Source: JBFEYJ01 sp041546305 (lineage in GTDB: Bacteria; Pseudomonadota; Gammaproteobacteria; Thiohalomonadales; Thiohalomonadaceae). From it: DNA of 12,406 nucleotides. The notes beneath the pieces are model-generated. The model saw only the letters and a program-made list of their open reading frames with translations, made no database searches and was not told where the DNA came from. The stretch spans positions 1 to 12,406 of the forward strand of contig JBFEWO010000081.1 in the NCBI GenBank assembly GCA_041546305.1, in the 5' to 3' direction. Shown here piece after piece: positions 1 to 7,307 of the stretch. The number at the start of each line of letters is the position of its first letter. Within the stretch, counting starts at the first letter, position 1. Made by a program: the position numbers and the translations under genes.

Positions 1-1
1 C

Positions 2-157
2 AATGAAAATACAAATGGCCTAATTCGCCAGTACCTACCTAAAGGGACCAGCATGCGCTCTCTTACTCAATACCAATGCAATGCTATTGCCAAACAACTT
101 AACACCAGACCGAGAAAGCGTCTTGGCTTCAAAACACCTGAGGAGGTCTATTTATGA
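2..157 (+). CDS. IS30-family transposase, C-terminal fragment (cut by window edge)
   Basis: Reading in frame from base 2 gives 51 residues and a TGA stop. The peptide starts NENTNGLIRQYLPKG and contains LNTRPRKRLGFKTPEEVYL. NENTNGLIRQ followed by N-RPRK-LGFKTP-EV is the characteristic end of IS30-family DDE transposases, which cut and join the ends of their insertion sequence. In this family the third catalytic residue (Glu) sits a few residues before NENTNG, so it lies just outside the window. Only the last part of the gene is visible, so I cannot tell whether the transposase is intact. It is the only plus-strand gene here and converges on the minus-strand defence pair. Family assignment is secure; the exact IS is not identified. 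Confidence 0.88.
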   Translation, partial: NENTNGLIRQYLPKGTSMRSLTQYQCNAIAKQLNTRPRKRLGFKTPEEVYL

Positions 158-167
158 GAACCCATCA

Positions 168-190
168 GCGTTGCACTTCAAACTTGATAC
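168..190 (+). repeat. Probable IS30 terminal inverted repeat
   Basis: The stretch GCGTTGCACTTCAAACTTGA lies 10 bp after the transposase stop. GTTGCACTTCAAAnTTGA is a form I associate with ends of IS30-family elements. The outer boundary is approximate because the partner repeat is not in the window. Confidence 0.55.
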
Positions 191-204
191 TAGGACTTTC
201 GATT

Positions 205-975
205 TCATAGGCCAACAGTTCTTTTTATGGATTCCCATTCCTCTGTCAGGCTTGCGTTTAATTTATGAAAAACTCTGCTAGATAGTTTGATAGATGCAGA
301 CGATTTTGCACATTCATATTCCGCAAATTCATCTAGAAGGATGGCAGACTCATTAACATTAAATGGCCCGCTCTGATTTAGATGAAGCGAATATAAAGAA
401 CTATAAACCCGCTCATTCTTCATTCTCAAAAGTTCCAGCTTCACCCAACCTAAAAGAACACCTCCGGAAAAAAATATCTGGGTGAGAGCCAAGATGACTC
501 CCAAATCCGACTCACGGTTCAGAAGTGAACATAGTAGAAGCACTGAGTAAAAAGCTACCTTTATTCTCTCTGACTTTAACATTGCTGCGCATAAACTTTT
601 CCCAAAGAAAGAGTTTTCCATAAGGTTTGAAGCTAATCTCTCCAAGCCAACTTCTCTTTCATTATTATAGTAATTATTGGTCTGAGAGTGCGTCAAAGGA
701 ACCCCCATTGAATTGGATAGCAGCTGTTTTCTTCTTTCCCTTTCTGCTCTTGGTAAGAAATAGAATGAGCTAATACTCTGAGAAATTGAATGCAGGACAA
801 CCATTAGTACGAAAATTATAGACGCATATTGAAACGTGCTTTCGCCAACCCTTCCGCTAAGCAATGGAATTGCTATAGCAAACAACGCAGAAATATAAAA
901 AAGAACTCCACTCAAGGAATTAAGGTCTTCTACTGGTTTAAAATATTTCTCAACTTGATCTATTCTTCTAGACAT
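205..975 (-). CDS. Four-helix membrane protein, probable CBASS pore/membrane effector
   Basis: This 256-residue protein has four clear hydrophobic segments in two pairs: about 21-42, 47-74, 136-153 and 157-180. Between the pairs is a polar stretch of about 60 residues with a basic cluster (ERERRKQ, 79-84) and an NNYYNNE motif (100-106). A soluble tail of about 75 residues follows. The gene starts 12 bp after the CD-NTase stop on the same strand, so the two are almost certainly co-transcribed. In CBASS, the gene paired with a CD-NTase normally encodes the effector, and four-helix membrane proteins (S-4TM/SLATT-type) are an established class thought to disrupt the inner membrane when they bind the nucleotide signal. 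The effector role is therefore inferred from context and topology. I do not see the usual S-4TM sequence landmarks, so subfamily is open. The start ATG has AGGA about 9 nt upstream. The stop lies a few bases beyond the presumed IS30 end. Confidence 0.75.
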   Translation of the reverse strand: MSRRIDQVEKYFKPVEDLNSLSGVLFYISALFAIAIPLLSGRVGESTFQYASIIFVLMVVLHSISQSISSFYFLPRAERERRKQLLSNSMGVPLTHSQTNNYYNNEREVGLERLASNLMENSFFGKSLCAAMLKSERIKVAFYSVLLLCSLLNRESDLGVILALTQIFFSGGVLLGWVKLELLRMKNERVYSSLYSLHLNQSGPFNVNESAILLDEFAEYECAKSSASIKLSSRVFHKLNASLTEEWESIKRTVGL

Positions 976-987
976 CAGTAGACATTC

Positions 988-1872
988 CTAATTTGAGTAA
1001 TAGTAACTAGGAAAATTATAGGCAAATACCTTGTCCCACCATTCAAATGCCTCTCGCACGTCCCCAGAACTATCAGAGTCCCTTGCTTTCTGTGATCTGG
1101 TGGCTGCAGTATTTAGCTTTGATAAGGCTGTGATTTTTGTGGCATCTGAAGAACACGGATATATTAGGCCTGAAACCCCTTCTGGGTCCTGAATTGCAGC
1201 TAGGTTAGAGCTTTTCAATTTTTGAAAAATCGAATTCAAGTCTATGTCATAAATTATTGAACTTTCAGCTTCCATCAATTTAGTTACTCTTAGCTCTAAG
1301 TAAAATGATGATATGGGAACTTCACAGTAATATTTCCACGCCTTCACAAATCGGATGAGAGGCTTTAATTTCTTACCCAAGCGATTGTTATGATAAGTAA
1401 CGTAAGCATTGTGTGTGGATGGGCTAGACCTCATCCAGCCTCCATTGCCATCTGGGATATCGTATATATTCTTATCTTTATTAGTTTTTCCTGTGTAATA
1501 AGCCGGTATCACTTCAGCAGTATCCCAATCACCAGAACCAAAGTCCAAAACAACTGCTGGCGAATCAACATAGACACGTGTGCTTTTAAAACGATCTTGT
1601 AAGCACTCTTTAATCTCTCGTAGGCTAGTTGCTGAATTTAGCTTTAACTTATTAGTTGGTATCGAAGCAAAAAAATCTACATCACTCAAATTAGATACAT
1701 TAGTCCCATTGTTTGCTGATCCGGAATAGAACAATTGGTTCAAATCATAATAAGCTTCAAGTCTTGATGTGATTGATGACTTGTGTGAAGCAGCTTTTCC
1801 TGATTGATAACCACTAGGTGTTATTTTTGTATGGAAGGCCTTAAATCCCTGTTCAACAGTACGCGTAGGCAT
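988..1872 (-). CDS. CD-NTase (cGAS/DncV-like cyclic oligonucleotide synthase)
   Basis: This is a 294-residue protein of usual CD-NTase length. The nucleotidyltransferase signature is GS at 51-52 followed by DVD at 64-66, the two metal-binding aspartates. The strand expected to carry the third carboxylate reads AEVIPAYY (119-126), placing Glu120 where Asp is commoner; Asp110 in the preceding strand is an alternative. The second half has the family's helical motif (KPLIRFVKAWKYY, 170-182, then SSFYLE, 188-193). These enzymes join NTPs into cyclic di- or trinucleotides on sensing phage infection; product and bases cannot be read from sequence. It is the first gene of a two-gene operon with the membrane protein 12 bp downstream. 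The start ATG has AAGGA about 11 nt upstream. No ubiquitin-like, HORMA or TRIP13 partner is adjacent, consistent with type I CBASS. Base composition is AT-rich relative to the exporter operon, suggesting acquisition by transfer. Confidence 0.88.
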   Translation of the reverse strand: MPTRTVEQGFKAFHTKITPSGYQSGKAASHKSSITSRLEAYYDLNQLFYSGSANNGTNVSNLSDVDFFASIPTNKLKLNSATSLREIKECLQDRFKSTRVYVDSPAVVLDFGSGDWDTAEVIPAYYTGKTNKDKNIYDIPDGNGGWMRSSPSTHNAYVTYHNNRLGKKLKPLIRFVKAWKYYCEVPISSFYLELRVTKLMEAESSIIYDIDLNSIFQKLKSSNLAAIQDPEGVSGLIYPCSSDATKITALSKLNTAATRSQKARDSDSSGDVREAFEWWDKVFAYNFPSYYYSN

Positions 1873-1933
1873 CTACTACAGTTCCTTACTAAGTTCAAAT
1901 TGTCTCATATTGGCTTGGAGTGCTAACAGTTAC

Positions 1934-1959
1934 TATACGGACACCTTCGTGTCCGTATA
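1934..1959. repeat. Perfect 11-bp inverted repeat, 4-bp loop, upstream of CD-NTase
   Basis: TATACGGACAC and GTGTCCGTATA flank CTTC. The symmetry is perfect over 22 bases. It lies 62 bp before the CD-NTase start codon, where a transcription-factor operator or leader hairpin could act. There is no T-tract beside it. Function is unknown; a binding site, an mRNA leader hairpin, or a recombination remnant are all possible. Confidence 0.6.
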
Positions 1960-2045
1960 TCAATATAACGGGATTCTAATACATGAGTGTAACTGATTGT
2001 TTTGGTAGGCATTAGACGAATCCTTGTCTCATTATCAATATCAGC

Positions 2046-2063
2046 AAATCGGGACCCCGATTT
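2046..2063. repeat. 18-bp palindrome AAATCGGG-AC-CCCGATTT
   Basis: Eight-base arms are perfectly complementary around a 2-bp centre. The compact spacing suits a dimeric protein-binding site better than an RNA terminator. It is 174 bp upstream of the CD-NTase start. No regulator gene is adjacent. Confidence 0.45.
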
Positions 2064-2442
2064 ACACTTTGTTTCAGTATACCCAAATCGCTTAAGGGGT
2101 AAAGATTCCACTAACGTCCCCTATGAGGGTGATGGCGGTAGTAATCAGTGATGGCTTGGGAAGTCCCCTCCTGGCCGACATCAGTCCAAATCATCCCCCC
2201 TCCCCAACTGACACTCGCCTGCGACTCCTAAGTGACCATGCGGACCACAGAGAGTGTCATCGAAATCGTCTGCTATACGCCCAGGATTCAGCACTCAGTT
2301 AACGGGTATACCGAGTTTACCAATAGCTCGTATTGGCATTGGCCACCCAGCCACCCATTCGACAGCTCCAGTTACTCCTAATCGCAGCGCTTTCGACTTT
2401 TGTTCGTATTTGCTTGGTTTATAAGAACCTTTAATATTGCGG

Positions 2443-3297
2443 CTATATTCGTTCCATCAGCCACCTGGTTACCTTGGTTGCAATTGCACGCGGCACAACC
2501 CTGGTCATAAATACCAAAATGTTGTTTCGAAAGCCTGGGACGACCATCATTTTTCGCTTCTTCAGCGCATTGTATCCAATTGCTGCGACTTCCTGTGCAT
2601 CCATTAGCTTTATCGGTTTGCCACTTGCCAGCCTTACATTGTCCATGTCGGCACGGCCGAAAAAGGCGCTTCTTGTAGGGCCTGGGCAAAGGCAGGTCAC
2701 ATGCACATCAGATCCCTGGAACTCGTTGGAAAGCGCGAGCGAAAAACTCAGGATGTAAGCACGTGTCGCAAAATGGACGGACACCAGAGGTCCGGGCACG
2801 AGTCCGGCAATTGAAGCCATGTTGAGCATCATATTCTCCCTCTGCCGAGATCGCTGCCTAAGAAACAGCTTCGTCAATTGTGTTACAGCGACGACATGCA
2901 GGCGAATCATCTGGAGCTCTTTTTCTAGGTCGGTATCCTCGAATTTCCCGTAGACGTTGAAGCCCGCATCATTCACGAGTACGTTCAGGATGATTCCTTC
3001 GTGTTTCAGGATTTCGAATATTTCTGAAGGGGCTTCAGGATTGGCGAGATCCCTGGCAATGAATATTACTTTGATCGAATACCTGGCTTCGAGCTCATTC
3101 TGTATTTCCCGAAGCCGGTCTTCGTTTCTCGCGGTAATGACCAGATTTACACCATCCCGAGCAAGTTCATGTGCAAACGCGTTACCGATGCCACTCGTGG
3201 CCCCGGTTATAAGCGCGAAACGGTTTTCTGAGGGATCTACTGCATTCTGCTCAAGAAGCTGCTGATTCATGAGTGTTTTGGCTCTGATGAATTGCAC
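2443..3297 (-). CDS. Short-chain dehydrogenase-like protein with altered catalytic tetrad
   Basis: Numbered from the GTG start, this 284-residue protein has the SDR Rossmann signature TGATSGIG (31-38), NDAG (109-112, usually NNAG) and CPGP (204-207). It therefore folds as an SDR and probably binds NADP(H) (ITAR, 54-57). The catalytic tetrad is changed. The helix Asn is His134, the Ser is kept (162), and the Tyr-x-x-x-Lys motif reads HFATR, so Tyr is His175 and Lys is Arg179. The SDR at 10199-10999 has all four residues, making the comparison direct. The protein may be a non-catalytic SDR or a gene losing function while its frame stays open. The GTG at 3297 lacks a good ribosome site. The ATG at 3270 would remove nine residues and leave the fold intact. 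It follows yhhJ by 137 bp on the same strand and could be the operon's last gene. Confidence 0.8.
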   Translation of the reverse strand: MQFIRAKTLMNQQLLEQNAVDPSENRFALITGATSGIGNAFAHELARDGVNLVITARNEDRLREIQNELEARYSIKVIFIARDLANPEAPSEIFEILKHEGIILNVLVNDAGFNVYGKFEDTDLEKELQMIRLHVVAVTQLTKLFLRQRSRQRENMMLNMASIAGLVPGPLVSVHFATRAYILSFSLALSNEFQGSDVHVTCLCPGPTRSAFFGRADMDNVRLASGKPIKLMDAQEVAAIGYNALKKRKMMVVPGFRNNILVFMTRVVPRAIATKVTRWLMERI

Positions 3298-3434
3298 AAG
3301 TTCAAGGGGGCAGTACCTGCTACGCTTGCCGATATGGTGTAAAAGTTTTGCCCAAGCGCATTAATCCCGTGTCAGAAAACGCCGAAAAAGAGCCTGAAGC
3401 AGAACCATCTAACCGCCGTGCCCCTTGAGCGTTT

Positions 3435-4565
3435 TCAGACCTGGGCCGCTGCCATGCTTCTCCGGAAACGCAGCAAAGCCGCGAGGAAAAGCGCAATCCC
3501 GATCCCTGCCATCATTAGAATCTCAAACCACACGTCGGCCAGTGTTGCGCCCCGAAAAATAACGGCCTGGACAAAGCTGACGAAATGCCTCGATGGTGCG
3601 ATAAACATAATCGTCTGAAGTGCTTCGGGCTGCGATTCCAATGGGGTGCTGTTGCCCGAGAGCATGTTCATGGGCACCACCACCATCATGGCCACCAGCC
3701 CGAGCTGGGGCATTGACCGCACGAGCGTGGCGAGAAAGATCCCGATCGCGGTGGCGGAGAACAGGTAGGTGAGCACGCCGCCGAGCAGAAGCATAAGCGA
3801 TCCGGCGATGGTGAGACCGAGTACCCCCTTGAGCACTAGCAACAGCGAAGTGGAAATCACAACAGTGATAACCAGAGCATTCGCCCATATTTTCCCTGCC
3901 ATGAGCTCGAAGGAGCTTATGGGCATGGCTAGAGCGTGCTGAACGGTCCCACGCTCACGCTCGCGCACAACCGCAGCGCCGGTGAGAATCACCGTAAACA
4001 GGGTCACGTGGCCAATCATCGCTACGAGCCCCTGGAATCCGCCGGGTGCGAGATTGGGGTTGTACTTCGTCCTAACCACAAGATTTGCTGACAAGGCCTC
4101 TTGTCGGCGGCTCTTGTTCAGAAATTCCGTGACCTGACCGTTGACGATACTCTGCACATAGCGGGCGCCGATTCCCGCCTGCTTCATGCGTGTTGCATCA
4201 ATAAGCAGTTGCAGACTCGGCGTGTCCTCGGCGTATACGTCCCGCTCAAAATTCACCGGGATGACCAGCACGAACGTGATCTCTCCTTGGTCCATCAACG
4301 ATTCCACGGCTGCTTCGGATATTTTCCGGGGCGGGAGAAAGTACGGCTCATAAAAAGAGGCCGCCAGACGCTTCGACAGCGACGAGTTGTCCTCGTCCAC
4401 GATTGCGATTGGGGCGTTATGAAGCGATGCCTCCCCAGCGCCTTTACCCGGAGTGATCACGCCGACAGTAAAGGCCCAAGCCATGATAAGCATAAGTACG
4501 GGATCTCGCAGGATACTGTGCAGCTCCTTGAGTCCGAGATCAAAGATGTTTCTCAGCCGGCGCAC
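3435..4565 (-). CDS. yhhJ: ABC-2 type permease, YhhJ-like, of a RbbA-class exporter
   Basis: This is a 376-residue inner-membrane permease. A first helix (about 22-40) is followed by a periplasmic domain of about 135 residues, then five more helices (about 178-200, 224-247, 252-282, 286-304 and 345-365). The charged RERERGTVQHALAMPIS segment after the second helix (201-217) is the coupling region typical of ABC-2 permeases. It has no ATPase domain, so it relies on RbbA just upstream. The start is GTG at 4565, supported by AGGAGG with 8-nt spacing inside the rbbA 3' end. The ATG 7 nt earlier is in another frame and is not used. In E. coli the same trio occurs as yhiI-rbbA-yhhJ. The transported substrate is unknown; relatives such as YbhFSR export drugs or cations. 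A similar C-terminus recurs at 12217-12405. Confidence 0.88.
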   Translation of the reverse strand: MRRLRNIFDLGLKELHSILRDPVLMLIMAWAFTVGVITPGKGAGEASLHNAPIAIVDEDNSSLSKRLAASFYEPYFLPPRKISEAAVESLMDQGEITFVLVIPVNFERDVYAEDTPSLQLLIDATRMKQAGIGARYVQSIVNGQVTEFLNKSRRQEALSANLVVRTKYNPNLAPGGFQGLVAMIGHVTLFTVILTGAAVVRERERGTVQHALAMPISSFELMAGKIWANALVITVVISTSLLLVLKGVLGLTIAGSLMLLLGGVLTYLFSATAIGIFLATLVRSMPQLGLVAMMVVVPMNMLSGNSTPLESQPEALQTIMFIAPSRHFVSFVQAVIFRGATLADVWFEILMMAGIGIALFLAALLRFRRSMAAAQV

Positions 4566-4568
4566 TTT

Positions 4569-7307
4569 TCATGCCTCCTGCCTGCGCAGTAACAAGACTC
4601 CAATCAGTGTTAACAGGGGCGCCATGATCAGCAACACCCGAATGAAAGGGAGGAGCCCTTCGAAACCGAGGCCCTTGGAGAAGGCCGCTACGCTGGCTTC
4701 AATAAAGTAGGTTGCCGGGTAATTTTCCCCGATGACCCGGGCACCACCTGTCAACGAGGAAACTGGGTCAATAAGGCCGGCGAAGTTGGTGGTCGGCAGG
4801 TAAGTTATAATCGCTGCGGCAAAAAGCGCCGCGATCTGGGAAGTGGTGAATGATGAAACCAGTATCCCGATGCCGGTGGCGGCGCTTACGTACAGGAGTG
4901 CGGTGACGGTCAGGGCGAAAAAGCTCCCCTTCAGTGGCACGGCAAAGAGCGTTACCGCCATCAGCACGAGCAGCCCATAGATGACCAACCCAAGAAGGAT
5001 GTAGGGCAGTTGCTTGCCGAGCAGGAACTCAAGTCGCGTGACCGGGGTAGCGTAGAAATTAACGATTGACCCCAGTTCCTTTTCGCGCACCACGGCCACC
5101 GCTGTGAGCATGGCGGGAATCACAATCAGCAAAAAACCGATCAGCCCGGGCACCATGGCCACCGCGCTTTTGAAATCCTGGTTGTAGAGAAACCGCGGTT
5201 GCACATCTGCCGGCAGCCCTGGGTAGGTGCCGCTCTCGAGCCCCAGCTGCTCAAGATAGTGACGGTGCAGACCTTGAACGTATCCCTTGACCGTCTCGGC
5301 ATTAAAGGGATTGGAGCCGTCTATCCAGGCAGCCACCTCGGGGCCGGTGCCGCGCTGCACGCCTTGGCCAAAGCCGGGTGGGATCTCGATAGCGAGGTCC
5401 AGCTCGCCCTCGCGCATTCGCCGGTCCAACGCCTTGAGATCATGCAGGGGCGCACGTTCATGGAAGTAACCCGAACTGGCGATGTTGTCGATGTACTCGC
5501 GGCTTTCGGGGGTTCTGTCACGGTCCAGAACCGCAAAAGGCAGGTTCTCCACGTCGAGACTGATGCCATAACCGAAGGCCACCATCAAAAGGGGTGTACC
5601 AATCAGCGCAAACAGTAGCCGAACCGGGTCCCGGAGCAACTCCAGGGCCTCACACCGGCAGTAGGCATACATGCGGCGAATATCGAAACTGCTGGGCGCC
5701 GCCGGGTCTGCTTGTCCCGACGGCATAGGGGTGGTCGCATCGGCGAGTGACTTGGGCCCCGGCCCCTGGCCCGGATTTGCCGGGGCCACCTGTTCGAGGT
5801 GTTGAATGAATGCCTCTTCCAGGGTGGCCGCATTGCACTGGGCGATCAGCTGGTTCGGCGCGCCGATTGCGAGGACGCGCCCTGCGTGCATCAGGGAAAT
5901 ACGATCGCAGCGGGCGGCCTCGTCCATGAAGTGGGTGGAGAGAAAGATGGTCACACCATCATTCCTGGAAAGTTCGATCAGCAGCTCCCAGAAGCTGTCG
6001 CGGGCCACCGGGTCGACCCCAGAGGTTGGCTCATCGAGAATGAGGATCTCCGGGCGGTGGATCACCGCCACCGCAAGGGACAGACGCTGGCGGATGCCCA
6101 TGGGTATCGAATCGGGCAGGGCGTCCAGGTACGGGTATAGCCCGAAACGGTGGACAAGCGCCTCCATGCGCGGGCTGATCTGCTCAGCCGGAAGGTGAAA
6201 CAGCCGGGCGTGCAGGCGCAGGTTCTGCCGCACCGTCAGCTCGCGATACAGGGAAAAGGACTGTGACATGAAGCCGATATGCCGCCGGGTCTCGATGTCG
6301 TGAGCATCCACCGGCGTGCCGAAGAGCCAGCCCTCCCCCTCTGTCGGGGCCAGCAGGCCGGTAAGCATCTTCATCGTCGTGGTCTTGCCGCAGCCGTTGG
6401 AACCCAGAAATCCGAAGATCTCCCCGCGCTCGATGCTGAACGAAACATGGTCGACTGCCGTGAAGGTTCCGAAGCGGCGGGTAAGCCCTTGCGCCTCGAT
6501 GGCCGGCGATGCCTCGGCCTGGCGTACGCGGGGGGGCACGGAAATTTCATTGTGCCCCCGGCGCCGCTCCTCGGGAAGCAGTCGGATGAAGGCGCTCCCT
6601 ACATTTTCGGCCCCGGTCCGGGCCATCAGCTCTTCCACGCTGCCCTCGGCGAGGATCTTGCCCATATCCATGGCGATCACGTGTTCCAGATGCAGCACTT
6701 CGTCCATGTCCGCGGTGGCCACGAGCACGCTGATCCCCTGCCGAGCGGCCCGGATTCGGGCAATGAGTTCCCAGAACTGACGACGGGAGAGAGGATCTAA
6801 CCCGGTGGTGGGTTCATCAAGGATGAGCAAATCCGGCTCGTGGATCAACGCGCAGCACAGGCCAAGCTTCTGCTTCATGCCGCCGGAGAGTTTGCCCGCT
6901 GGCCGGTGGCGAAAGGGTGCCAGTCCGGTGCTTTCGAGAAGCCGCGCCGTGCGCCGCTGCCGCTCCCCGTGGCGCTGCCCGAATAGGCGCCCGAAAAAAT
7001 CGACGTTCTCTAAAACCGAAAGCGTGGGGTACAAGTTTCGCCCGAGCCCCTGGGGCATGTAGGCCACCCGCGAGCAGACGCTGGTGCGGTAACGGCTGTC
7101 GCTCATGTCGCCGCCGAGCACCCGCACGGTGCCCGCCTGGAGCTTTCGCGAACCGGCAATCAGGGAAAGCAATGTGGATTTGCCCGCACCATCCGGTCCC
7201 ACCAGTCCAGTCAGGCTTCCGGCCGGAATGCCAAGAGCAATGTCTGACAGGGCCGCCGTGCCCCCGAAACGGTGGGTTACTCCGGTTGTCACCACGACCC
7301 CGCTCAT
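4569..7307 (-). CDS. rbbA: RbbA-type double ATP-binding / ABC-2 permease fusion
   Basis: From ATG at 7307 the protein has 912 residues, about the length of E. coli RbbA. NBD1 has Walker A GPDGAGKS (37-44), signature LSGGM (140-144) and Walker B LLILDEP (160-166). NBD2 has Walker A GSNGCGKT (302-309), Walker B LILDEP (422-427) and STHF (457-460). NBD1 lacks the switch His (it reads ATADMDE). NBD2 has PMGIRQ where LSGGQ is expected. E. coli RbbA shows the same asymmetry, so this is a family trait. The last 350 residues form an ABC-2 membrane domain: one helix near 561-584, a periplasmic domain, then a helical bundle. It should power export together with the adjacent fusion protein and permease; E. 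coli RbbA has also been reported to associate with ribosomes. The ATG overlaps the upstream stop as ATGA. An upstream in-frame GTG at 7355 would add 16 residues but overlap the neighbour by 52 bp. Confidence 0.92.
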   Translation of the reverse strand: MSGVVVTTGVTHRFGGTAALSDIALGIPAGSLTGLVGPDGAGKSTLLSLIAGSRKLQAGTVRVLGGDMSDSRYRTSVCSRVAYMPQGLGRNLYPTLSVLENVDFFGRLFGQRHGERQRRTARLLESTGLAPFRHRPAGKLSGGMKQKLGLCCALIHEPDLLILDEPTTGLDPLSRRQFWELIARIRAARQGISVLVATADMDEVLHLEHVIAMDMGKILAEGSVEELMARTGAENVGSAFIRLLPEERRRGHNEISVPPRVRQAEASPAIEAQGLTRRFGTFTAVDHVSFSIERGEIFGFLGSNGCGKTTTMKMLTGLLAPTEGEGWLFGTPVDAHDIETRRHIGFMSQSFSLYRELTVRQNLRLHARLFHLPAEQISPRMEALVHRFGLYPYLDALPDSIPMGIRQRLSLAVAVIHRPEILILDEPTSGVDPVARDSFWELLIELSRNDGVTIFLSTHFMDEAARCDRISLMHAGRVLAIGAPNQLIAQCNAATLEEAFIQHLEQVAPANPGQGPGPKSLADATTPMPSGQADPAAPSSFDIRRMYAYCRCEALELLRDPVRLLFALIGTPLLMVAFGYGISLDVENLPFAVLDRDRTPESREYIDNIASSGYFHERAPLHDLKALDRRMREGELDLAIEIPPGFGQGVQRGTGPEVAAWIDGSNPFNAETVKGYVQGLHRHYLEQLGLESGTYPGLPADVQPRFLYNQDFKSAVAMVPGLIGFLLIVIPAMLTAVAVVREKELGSIVNFYATPVTRLEFLLGKQLPYILLGLVIYGLLVLMAVTLFAVPLKGSFFALTVTALLYVSAATGIGILVSSFTTSQIAALFAAAIITYLPTTNFAGLIDPVSSLTGGARVIGENYPATYFIEASVAAFSKGLGFEGLLPFIRVLLIMAPLLTLIGVLLLRRQEA
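4574..4579 (-). promoter_or_regulatory. Ribosome binding site deciding the yhhJ GTG start
   Basis: A perfect AGGAGG on the minus strand lies within the last codons of rbbA, 8 nt before GTG at 4565. It makes GTG the better start over the out-of-frame ATG overlapping the rbbA stop, and suggests translation is coupled to rbbA. Confidence 0.75.

Larger units (their letters stand above)
1..193 (+). mobile_element. Right end of an IS30-family insertion sequence
   Basis: The transposase tail is followed within about 35 bp by a sequence resembling IS30-family terminal inverted repeats. The element therefore probably ends around position 187-195. The other end is outside the window, so the inverted-repeat match and target duplication cannot be checked. 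The boundary falls about 10-18 bp before the stop codon of the convergent membrane-protein gene, so the IS appears to sit directly against the 3' end of that gene without cutting it. Confidence 0.7.
1873..2442. other. 570-bp region without a convincing gene, rich in inverted repeats
   Basis: No reading frame here has recognisable family features. The region changes from AT-rich (next to the CD-NTase) to GC-richer around 2100-2300. It holds a perfect 11-bp stem (1934-1959), an 18-bp near-palindrome (2046-2063), 8-bp arms TGACACTC/GAGTGTCA 35 bp apart (2209-2259), a 6-bp stem CCAATA/TATTGG with a 5-nt loop (2320-2336), and a direct repeat GTGATGGC (2129-2136 and 2148-2155). The CD-NTase promoter should lie here, on the minus strand. 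No hairpin is followed by a T-run on either strand, so none is a standard intrinsic terminator. The composition shift suggests a junction between the transferred defence pair and the exporter region. Confidence 0.5.

Noticed and set aside
81..281. 66-codon plus-strand frame at the IS30 end
   Set aside because: It is an alternate frame of the transposase tail that runs through the terminal repeat.
1923..1970. Integron attC-like site around the 11-bp stem
   Set aside because: The flanking TAAC/GTTA sequences are in the wrong orientation for attC core sites, and no array of cassettes is seen.
1923..2111. 62-codon minus-strand frame upstream of the CD-NTase
   Set aside because: It spans both palindromes, has no domain signal, and its composition looks non-coding.
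2378..2689. Minus-strand frame overlapping the end of the altered SDR
   Set aside because: It lies mostly inside the SDR in another frame and has no recognisable domain.
3368..3400. Stretch resembling a Tn3/Tn21-type terminal repeat (TGTCAGAAAACGCCGAAAA)
   Set aside because: Match is partial, no partner repeat or transposase is seen, and it lies in a short gap between two genes.
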